DNA from: Microbispora sp. NBC_01189
Lineage (GTDB): Bacteria > Actinomycetota > Actinomycetes > Streptosporangiales > Streptosporangiaceae
Length of the DNA stretch: 64,000 nt
NCBI RefSeq assembly: GCF_036010665.1
Contig: NZ_CP108581.1
Location: 4,631,501 to 4,695,500, forward strand
Reading direction: 5' to 3'
The position numbers were made by a program, and so were the translations under genes. Positions 1 through 10,100 of this stretch are shown here, piece after piece (positions within the stretch are counted from its first letter, which is position 1; every line of letters begins with the position of its first letter). The notes beneath the pieces are model-generated. The model was not told the DNA's origin. It saw only the letters and a list, made by a program, of their open reading frames with translations, and did not search any database.

Positions 1-1
1 C

Positions 2-1102
2 GCCGACCTGTCCGGGCTGGACCTGAGCCGGTGGCGGCTGGCGTTCAACGGCGCGGAGCCGATCCGCCCGGCCACGCTGCGGGCCTTCGCCGAGCGTTTC
101 GCCGGCAACGGGTTCCGGCCGGAGGCGTTCCTGCCCTGCTACGGACTGGCGGAGGCCACCCTGATCGTCACCGGGCGGCACTTCTCGCCCGGGGACGGCG
201 TCGGCGAGGACGGACGGGTGGACTGCGGCCCGGCCGTCGACGGGCACTCCGTGGTGGTCGTGGACGACGGCGCCCCGGCGGCGGACGGGGAGAACGGCGA
301 GATCTGGGTCCGGGGGCCGAGCGTCTGCCGCGGCTACTGGAACGACTCCGACGACCGGTCGTTCGGCGAACTCGGCGGCGAGCGCTACCTGCGCACCGGC
401 GATCTGGGCTACCTGCGAGACGGGCACCTGTTCGTCACCGGCCGGTCCAAGGACGTGCTCATCCAGAGCGGCGTGAACTTCCACGCCCACGACCTGGAGT
501 CGGCCGCGGTCGACGGGCACCCCGCGTTGCGGCCGACGGCGGCGGCGTTCATGGTGGAGCGCGCGGAGGGCGAACAGATCGTGCTGGCCGTCGAACTCGC
601 CCGGGCCGGGGTGGACGTCGACCGGGCCACGATCGCCGCCGACCTCAGGACCAGGGTGCTGGCCGCCACCGGCGCCCGGGTGGACATCGTCGTGGTCTGC
701 CCGCCCGGCGCCATTCCCCGTACGACGAGCGGCAAGGTCCAGCGCTCGCTGGCCCGCACCCGGTATGCGGCCGGCGAGCTCAGGGGAGAGGTCATCGGTG
801 ACCGCGCGGCGCCCGTGGAGCGGTTCCTCGCCGGTGTGTTCGCGGCGGTGTGCGACGTGGGCGAGTGCGCGCCGACGCAGAACCTGAGCAGCATCGGCGG
901 TGACTCCGTCCGGGTCGCCGAGATCGCGGCGATCCTGGAGGACGCGCTCGCGCTGCCCGTGCCGATCGAGGTCGTGCTGTCGGCCCAGTCGCCCCGCGAG
1001 GTCACGGCCCGGCTCATGGCCGGCTGGCGCGAACAGGGTGTTTCCGGCGCCCAGGTCGCGGCCCGGATCGCGGCACTGACCGAGGCCGGTGGGTCGCGGT
1101 GA
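2..1102 (+). CDS. Fatty-acyl-AMP ligase fused to ACP (5' end outside window)
   Basis: This is the C-terminal part of an acyl-activating enzyme followed by a carrier domain. The visible start reads RWRLAFNGAEPIRP, then CYGLAEATLI, the FAAL/AMP-ligase region around core motif A5. Motif GYLRTGDLG-like residues (YLRTGDLGYLRDG) and the GRSKD element follow, then the C-terminal subdomain ending near PRTTSGKVQRS. An acyl carrier domain with SIGGDSVRV (Ser as phosphopantetheine site) occupies about the last 95 residues. FAALs activate a fatty acid as acyl-AMP and hand it to a carrier protein; here the acceptor is fused. The gene overlaps the NRPS start by GTGA, so the acyl-ACP very likely feeds the first condensation domain. 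The N-terminal half, including the FAAL-specific insertion, lies outside the window, so FAAL versus acyl-CoA ligase rests on context and the AFNGAEPIRP stretch. Confidence 0.88.
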   Translation, partial: ADLSGLDLSRWRLAFNGAEPIRPATLRAFAERFAGNGFRPEAFLPCYGLAEATLIVTGRHFSPGDGVGEDGRVDCGPAVDGHSVVVVDDGAPAADGENGEIWVRGPSVCRGYWNDSDDRSFGELGGERYLRTGDLGYLRDGHLFVTGRSKDVLIQSGVNFHAHDLESAAVDGHPALRPTAAAFMVERAEGEQIVLAVELARAGVDVDRATIAADLRTRVLAATGARVDIVVVCPPGAIPRTTSGKVQRSLARTRYAAGELRGEVIGDRAAPVERFLAGVFAAVCDVGECAPTQNLSSIGGDSVRVAEIAAILEDALALPVPIEVVLSAQSPREVTARLMAGWREQGVSGAQVAARIAALTEAGGSR

Positions 1103-4100
1103 GCGAGCACGCCGTAGGACGCGACCTGGTCCGGCGCTGGCGCGACCGGGCGGCCGTGCCCGACACCATGTCCGCCACCGTGCCCGCCACCATGTCCGCC
1201 ATGTCCGCCGCCGGCACCGACGCCGGTGAGAGGGCGGTCAGCCCCGCGCAGACGGGACTGCTGCTCTTCGAGCAGCTTCACCCGGGCACCGCGGTGAACA
1301 TCCTGTCGTTCGTGGCGTCCGTGGCCGGGCCGGTGGACCGCGGCCGCCTGCGGTCGGCGCTCGCCCGGATGACCGTGCGCCACCCGCTGCTGCGCGCCCG
1401 GTTCCCCCGCGAGGAGCCGCCGAGATGCGTCGTCGATCCCGCCGTCCGTCCCGCTGTCGATCCCGCTGTCGATCCCACAGCCGATCCCGCTGCCGATCCT
1501 GACGTCGATCCCGGCGTCGATCCCGCGGTCGATTCCGTCACCGGGCCGTACGCGGGGCCCTACGCGGGGCCGGAGCCCGAGTTCGCCGACCTCGCACACC
1601 TGCCGGAAGGCGAACGGCGGGAGGCGGCACTGGCCCGGGCCGGGGAGTTCGCCGCCAGGCCCATGGACCCGGCCACCGGCCCGCTGTGGCGGGTCGCCGT
1701 GTGGTCGCTCGGTCCCGATGAAACGCTCCTGCAGGTCGTGGCCCATCACCTCATCTGCGACGGCTGGTCGCTGGGCGTGTTCCTCGCCGAGCTGACCACC
1801 CTCTATTCCGGGGGAACCCTGCCCGGCGCGGCCACCCCGCCCACCGGGGGCACGCCCGTCACCGAGGCGGACCTCGCCTACTGGCGCGAGCGGTTGTGCG
1901 ACGCGCCTCCGCTCGACCTCCCGGCCGACCTGCCACGCCCCGTCCGGCCGCGCTTCCGCTCGGCCGCCGTCCCGGTGTCGCTCGAGGCGGCCACCGTACG
2001 GCACGCCCTGGAAGCCGCCGAGCGCGAGCGGGTCACCCCGTTCATGGTCTTGCTCGCCGCCCTGCACCTGACGCTGGCGAGGACGACCGGGGAGCCCGAC
2101 GTGACGATCGGGGCGCCGATCGCGACCGGCGAACGGCACCGTGCGCCGGGAGCCATCGCCCCGCTGGTCAACATGCTCGCGCTGCGCACCGACGGCACCG
2201 GCGCCGCGACCGGCCGTGATCTCTTGACGGCCGTACGCGACACCTGCCTCGGCGCGTACGCGCACGCGCACGTCCCCCTGGAGACGGTCGCGGCGGCGGC
2301 GCGGACCGGCGGCGACCGGCTGTTCCGGGTGATGTGCGTCCTCCAGGACGGCCTGCCCGAGTTCCACCTGGACGGACGGCCCGTCCGGCCGCTGACGATG
2401 GCGCCCGCCGCGATCCAGTACGACGTCGAGATGTACCTGTGGCAGACGGGCGACCGGGTCACCGGGTTCCTCGGCTACGACGCCGACCTGTTCGACGCCG
2501 AGACCGCCCGGCTGCTCGCCGGCCGCTTCGGCGTCGCTCTGCGTGCGCTGACCGAAGACCTGGACAGGCCTCTGGCGGAACTCGACGCGCTGGGCGAGGC
2601 CGAGAAGGCCGTCCTGGGTGCGTTGGGTGATGGTGGTCCGCTTGCTGGTGTAGACGGCTGTGTGCACGGTCTGGTTGAGGGGGTGGTGGATCGGTGGCCG
2701 GATGCGGTGGCGGTGCGTGCGGTTGACGGGGTGGTGCGGTATCGGGAGTTGGATGAGCGGGCTGAGCGGTTGGCGCGTCATCTGGTGGGGTTGGGTGCGC
2801 GGGCTGGGGTGTTGGTGGGGGTGTGCCTGCCGCGGTCGAGTGATTTGATTGTGGCGTTGCTGGCGGTGTTGAAGACCGGTGCGGCGTATGTGCCGATCGA
2901 TCCGGGGTATCCGCCGGAGCGGGTGGCCTACCTGCTGGATGACAGTAATGCGGCGGTGCTGGTGACCACTCCCGAGCACAACCCGCTGGCCGGCTCGGCG
3001 GGCTCGCCCGGAGTGCAAGTGGTCGACGTTCGCGCGGTGCTCGGAGCAGCCGGGGGTGGGTTCCAGGGCCGGTTGGGTGTGGTGGTGCGTCCGGGGGATG
3101 CGGCGTATGTGATTTATACGTCGGGGTCGACGGGGCGGCCGAAGGGTGTGGTGATCGAGCATCGGCATACGGTGGCGATGCTTGCCTGGGCGGGGGAGAC
3201 GTTCGGGCGGGGGGTGTTGGCGGAGACGTTGGCGTCGACGAGTGTGTGTTTCGACTTGTCGGTGTTTGAGATTTTCGCGCCGTTGTCGGTGGGGGGCGCG
3301 GTCACGCTGGCGGCGGGTAACGCGCTGGATCTGATCGAGGATCGGGTGAGGTTTGGGCATGTGACGTTGGTGAACACGGTGCCGTCGGCGGCGGCGGAGT
3401 TGCTGGCGGCTGGGGCGATCCCGCCGCGGGCGGCGACGGTCAATCTGGCGGGGGAGCCGTTGCCCGTGGAGTTGGTGCGGGGGTTGTACCGGGATCCGGC
3501 AGTAAGGGTGGTCAACAACCTGTACGGGCCGACCGAGGACACCACGTACTCCACCCACGCCGTCACCGACCCCGAAGATGAGCGGACGCCTCTGGGCCGG
3601 GCCCTGCCCGGGTCACGCGTACACCTGCTGGACGGCGAGTTGCGGCCGGTGCCGCTGGGCGCGATCGGCGAGGTGTATCTGTCCGGTCAGGGCGTCACCC
3701 GGGGCTACCACCAGCGGCCGGGACTGACCGCCGAACGCTACCTCCCCCTCCCCGACGACCACGGTGATGCCCACGCCCTCCCCGACGGTGAGGGTGGGCG
3801 GTTGTATCGGACGGGGGATCTGGCCCGTTGGCGCCCGCGCAGCACGCCGGATGGTGGGGTGGAGTTCTTCCTGGACTACCACGGCCGGGTGGATCATCAG
3901 GTGAAGCTCCGGGGGTTCCGGATCGAGCCGGGCGAGGTGGAACACGCCCTGCTGCAGCATCCCGCTGTGTCCGAGGCCGTCGTCACCGTCCACGGCGACC
4001 ACCTGATCGCCCACATCGCCACCAGGAACGCCCCCAACCACCAGGCCCACCCGGAGAGTGAAGACCGCCATCATCTCGGCCAGCCCGGCCACGCCAATCA

Positions 4101-7100
4101 CACGCAGGGTGACGAGCCAGTCCACGGCGAGCGCAGTGACCACGTCGGTACGCAGGACGTGAACGGTGATCGGCGTGAGCAGGAGCATGGTGGCCGTCCT
4201 GTCGTTGCAGCGGATCATGGTGACCTTGCGCTGAGCGACGAGGATTGTGAGCAGGTCCTTCTTCGGTATCTGCGGGGGTGTCTGCCGCAGCATCTGGTGC
4301 CTGCTCGCGTTGTGGTGATGGGCGCTCTGCCGCGTACCCCGAACGGGAAGATCGACCGCAGGGCGTTACCCGAGCCGTCACTCACGGCCGCCGGGGCCGG
4401 TGAGGTGGAGCCTCCCAGCACGGAGGCGCAGCATCTGGTGGCGGAGTTGTTCGCCGGGCTACTGGGCCGGCCCGTCACGAGCATCCACGACGACTTCTTC
4501 AGCTTGGGTGGGCATTCACTGCTGGCCACGCGGTTGGTGCATCGGTTGTCGGAGGCGCTGGGTGTGGTGGTGCCGCTCCGGCTGGTGTTCGATCATCCGA
4601 CTGTCGCCGAGCTGGCCGAGCAGCTGCCGGGAGGTGCGGCCGGTGCGGTGGGCGGGGTGGCGGCGATTCCGGTGGGTCGTCATCCGGCTGGTGAGCATGT
4701 TCATCCGGCGACGGCGAATCAGCAGCGGTTGTGGTTCTTGTGTCATCTGCACCCGGACACCAATCTGGCGTACCACATCACCGGCGCGGCGACGGTGCGC
4801 GGGCCGCTCGACCGTGACGTGCTGCGCACCGCCCTCGCCCACACCGCCCGGCGTCATGAAAGCCTGCGCACCACCCTCCGTGAGGAGAACGAGGAACTCG
4901 TACAGGTCGTACACGACGAGTGGGATTGGGAGCCGCCGCTCACCGCCGTACCCGACCTGGCGGAAACCCTGGAGCAGTGGCGAACCTCGACGGTGGACCT
5001 CGAATGCGGCCCGCTGTTCCGGGCGCGGGTGGTGCGTGTCTCGGACGACGAGCACGTGCTGCTGCTGTCGCTCCACCATGTCATCGCGGACGGCTGGTCC
5101 CTCACCGTGCTGTTTCGCGAGATCGCCGCGCACTATCAGGCCGTCTGCGCGGGTGACCCCTTGCTGCAGGACGCCCCTCTTCAGTACGGCGACTACGCCC
5201 AGTGGAAGCTCGACACTCCGGCCGGTGACTCCGAACTCGATTTCTGGCGTGGATATCTCGCCGGCGCGCAGACGCTCGACCTGCCCACCGACAAGCCGCG
5301 CCCGCCGTACCAGACGCACCGCGGGGACGCCGTTCCGCTCTCCCTGCCCGCGCGGACCGTCGAGCGCCTCGCACGGGAAAGCGGTACGACGACCTTCACG
5401 GTGATCACAACCGCGTTGACGCTGCTGCTCGCCAAACTCACCGGTCAGGACGATGTCACCATCGGCATCCCGTCCTCCGGTCGTACGCACCCCGGCACCG
5501 CCGACATGATCGGCTTCCTGGCGAACACCCTTCCCCTGCGCTCCGTGACCCGCCCCGGCATGACGCTCGCGGAGGCGTTGAGCGCGACGCACGCGAACCT
5601 TCTGGAGGTCCAGCTTCACGGCGACACCCCGTTCGAGCGGATCGTCCAGCATGTACGGCCCGAACGTGACTTCAGCCGCAGCCCGTTCTTCCAGGTCATG
5701 CTCGCGCTGGACAGCTCGCCTCAGCGGACGCTGGAGCTTCCCGGCCTGCGCTTCACCCGGGTCGACATGGCACCCGCCGGTACGCAGTTCGAGTTGTCGG
5801 TGCATCTGGAGCAGTCGGTGGAGGGGTTGGGTGGGTTCCTGACCTTCAACACGGATCTGTTCGACGCTCGGTCGGCGTGTTTGCTGGCGGAGCGGTTGGC
5901 GGTGGTGATTGAGGCGCTGGCCGCCGACCCGGAGGTGCGGGTCGCGGATCTCGATGTGCGTACGGCGGGGGAGAAGGCCGTCCTGGGTGCGTTGGGTGAT
6001 GGTGGTCCGCTTGCTGGTGTAGACGGCTGTGTGCACGGTCTGGTCGAGGGGGTCGTGGATCGGTGGCCGGATGCGGTGGCGGTTCGTGCGGTTGATGGGG
6101 TGGTGCGGTATCGGGAGTTGGATGAGCGGGCTGAGCGGTTGGCCCGTCGTCTGGTGGGGTTGGGTGCGCGGGCTGGGGTGTTGGTGGGGGTGTGCCTGCC
6201 GCGGTCGAGTGATCTGATCGTGGCGTTGCTGGCGGTGTTGAAGACGGGTGCGGCGTATGTGCCGATCGATCCGGGGTATCCGCCGGAGCGGGTGGCCTAC
6301 CTGCTGGACGACAGCAATGCGGCGGTGCTGGTGACCACCCCCGACCACAATCCCGTGGCCGGCTCGGCGGGTTCGGCCGGGGTGCGGGTCGTCGACGTCC
6401 GCATGCTGCTGGGTCCGCTCGACGCCGAGGATCCGGTGGATTCGGTGGGCTCGTCTGTTCCTGCTCCTGCTCCTGCTCCTGTTCCTGGGCCTGGTCGGTT
6501 GGGTGTGGTGGTGTGTCCTGGGGATGCGGCGTATGTGATTTATACGTCGGGGTCGACGGGGCGGCCGAAGGGTGTGGTGATCGAGCATCGGCATACGGTG
6601 GCGATGCTGGCCTGGGCGGGGGAGACGTTCGGGCGGGGGGTGTTGGCGGAGACGTTGGCGTCGACGAGTGTGTGTTTCGACTTGTCGGTGTTTGAGATTT
6701 TCGCGCCGTTGTCGGTGGGGGGCGCGGTCACGCTGGCGGCGGGTAACGCGCTGGATCTGATCGAGGATCGGGTGGGGTTCGGTCATGTGACGTTGGTGAA
6801 CACGGTGCCGTCGGCGGCGGCGGAGTTGCTGGCGGCTGGGGCGATCCCGCCGCGGGCGGCGACGGTCAATTTGGCGGGGGAGCCGTTGCCGGTGGAGTTG
6901 GTGCGGGGGTTGTACCGGGATCCGGCAGTAAGGGTGGTCAACAACCTGTACGGGCCGACCGAGGACACCACGTACTCCACCCACGCCGTCACCGACCCCG
7001 AAGATGAGCGGACGCCTCTGGGCCGGGCCCTGCCCGGGTCACGCGTGCACCTGCTGGACAGCGGGTTGCGGCCGGTGCCGCTGGGCGCGATCGGCGAGGT

Positions 7101-10100
7101 GTATCTGTCCGGTCAGGGCGTGACACGGGGGTACCACCAGCGGCCGGGACTGACCGCCGAACGCTACCTCCCCCTCCCCGACGACCACGGTGACAACGAT
7201 GGTGGGCGGTTGTATCGGACGGGGGATCTGGCTCGTTGGCGCCCGCGCAGCACGCCGGATGGTGGGGTGGAGTTCTTCCTGGACTATCACGGCCGGGTGG
7301 ATCATCAGGTGAAGCTGCGGGGGTTCCGGATCGAGCCGGGCGAGGTGGAACACGCCCTGCTGCAGCATCCCGCTGTGTCCGAGGCCGTCGTCACCGTCCA
7401 CGGTGATCACCTGATCGCCCACATCGCCACCACAACCAACCACGCTCACCGGGAAGAGTGTGGGGAGGATGATGAGCAGGTCCTTCTCCGGTATCTGCGG
7501 GGGTGTCTGCCGCAGCATCTGGTGCCTGCTCGCGTCGTGGTGATGGACGCCCTGCCGCGCACCCCCAACGGGAAGATCGACCGCAGGGCGTTACCCGAGC
7601 CGTCACTGACGGCCGCCGGGGCCGGTGAGGTGGAGCCTCCCAGCACCGAGGCGCAGCACCTGGTGGCGGAATTGTTCGCCGGGCTGCTGGGCCGGCCCGT
7701 CACGAACATCCACGACGACTTCTTCAGCCTCGGCGGGCATTCACTGCTGGCCACGCGGCTGGTGCATCGGTTGTCGGAGGCGCTGGGTGTGGTGGTGCCG
7801 CTCCGGCTGGTGTTCGATCATCCGACTGTCGCCGAGCTGGCCGAGCAGCTGCCGGGAGGTGCGGCCGGTGCGGTGGGCGGGGTGGCGGCGATTCCGGTGG
7901 GTCGTCATCCGGCTGGTGAGCATGTTCATCCGTCGACGGCGAATCAGCAGCGGTTGTGGTTCTTGTGTCATCTGCACCCGGACACCAATCTGGCGTACCA
8001 CATCACCGGCGCGGCGACCGTGCGCGGGCCGCTCGACCGTGACGTGCTGCGCACCGCCCTCACCCACACCGCCCGGCGGCACGAAAGCCTGCGCACCACC
8101 CTCCGTGAGGAGAACGAGGAACTCGTACAGGTGGTGTCCACGGAACCGGTCGCCGAGCTGGAGGAGGTGACCGCGTCCGACTGGGCCCCGGTGCTCGACG
8201 AGGTGGCCTCTCGTCCGCTCGACCTGGCCGCCGGGCCGCTCATGCGTGCGGTCCTGGTCAGGGTGTCGGAGGAGGAGCATGTGCTGCTCCTGAGCCTGCA
8301 TCACCTCATCTGCGACGGCTGGTCGCTCGACCTGCTGCTCCGTGAGATCACCGGCCACTACGCCAGGCTGGCCGAAGACCCGGCGGGAAACGAGGCACCT
8401 TCACCCGCGCCCGCGCAGTTCGCGGACGTCGAACTGTGGGAGCAACCCGTCACCCACGAGGACGTGGAGTTCTGGCGTGAGCACCTCGCCGGCGCGCGGA
8501 CGCTCGACCTGCCCACCGACAAGCCGCGCCCGCCGTACCAGACGCACCGCGGGGACGCCGTTCCGCTGTCCCTGCCCGCCGCGACCGTGGCCGCCGTGAC
8601 CCGGGCGACCGGGGCGAGCACGTTCTCCGTCGTGGCGACGGCGCTGGGTGTGCTCCTGGCCAAGCTCAGCGGCCAGGACGATGTCACCATCGGGTTCGCC
8701 GCCTCGGGGCGTACCCGGCCCGAAACCACGGATGTCATCGGCATGCTCGTGACGACCCTGCCCCTGCGGATGCGTCCGGCGCCGGAGACGACCCTCCGTG
8801 ACGTGCTGGGCGCCACGCACGACTCCGCGCTCGCCGTCCAGCAGCACCAGCACATCGGCTTCGAGCGGCTGATCAACGAGTGCGTACGGGAACGCGACCT
8901 CAGCCGCAGCCCCCTCTTCCAGGTCATGCTGTCGATCAACGGCACGCCACCGCAGTACGAGCTCCCCGGGCTCGCGGTCGATCCGGTGCCGGTGCATCCC
9001 CGGGCCAGCCAGTTCGAGTTGTCGGTGCATCTGGAGCAGTCGGTGGAGGGGTTGGGTGGGTTCCTGACCTTCAACACGGATCTGTTCGATGCTCGGTCGG
9101 CGTGTTTGCTGGCGGAGCGGTTGGGGGTGGTGGTGGAGGCGCTGGCTGCCGACCCGGAGGTGCGGGTTGCGGATCTCGATGTGCGTACGGCGGGGGAGAA
9201 GGCCGTCCTGGGTGCGTTGGGTGATGGTGGTCCGCTTGCTGGTGTAGACGGCTGTGTGCACGGTCTGGTCGAGGTGGTGGTGGATCGGTGTCCGGATGCG
9301 GTGGCGGTGCGTGCGGTTGACGGGGTGGTGCGGTATGGGGAGTTGGATGAGCGGGCTGAGCGGTTGGCTCGTCGTTTGGTGGGGTTGGGTGCGCGGGCTG
9401 GGGTGTTGGTGGGGGTGTGCCTGCCGCGGTCGAGTGATTTGATTGTGGCGTTGCTGGCGGTGTTGAAGACGGGTGCGGCGTATGTGCCGATCGATCCGGG
9501 GTATCCGCCGGAGCGGGTGGCCTACCTGCTGGATGACAGTAATGCGGCGGTGCTGGTGACCACTCCCGAGCACAACCCGCTGGCCGGCTCGGTGGGCTCG
9601 GCCGGGGTGCGGGTGGTCGACGTCGGCGCTGTTCTGGGTCCGCTTGCCGCTGCCGAGGGTTCGGTGGATTCGGCGGACTTGTCCGTTCCTGCTTCTGGCC
9701 ATGGTCGGTTGGGTGTGGTGGTGCGTCCGGGGGATGCGGCGTATGTGATTTATACGTCGGGGTCGACGGGGCGGCCGAAGGGTGTGGTGATCGAGCATCG
9801 GCATACGGTGGCGATGCTTGCCTGGGCCGGCAGCACATTTGGGCGGGGGGTGCTGGCGGAGACATTGGCGTCGACGAGTGTGTGTTTCGACTTGTCGGTG
9901 TTTGAGATTTTCGCGCCGTTGTCGGTGGGGGCGGCGGTCACGCTGGCGGCGGGGAACGCGCTGGATCTGATCGAGGATCGGGTGGGGTTTGGGCATGTGA
10001 CGTTGGTGAACACGGTGCCGTCGGCGGCGGCGGAGTTGCTGGCTGCGGGGGCGATCCCGCCGCGGGCGGCGACGGTCAATTTGGCGGGGGAGCCGTTGCC

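Noticed and set aside
409-3558. 1049-codon open frame on the minus strand across the NRPS
   Set aside because: Arg/His/Pro/Gln-rich antisense shadow of the A domain; it recurs at each repeat (4516-6984, 8401-10194) and has no domain.
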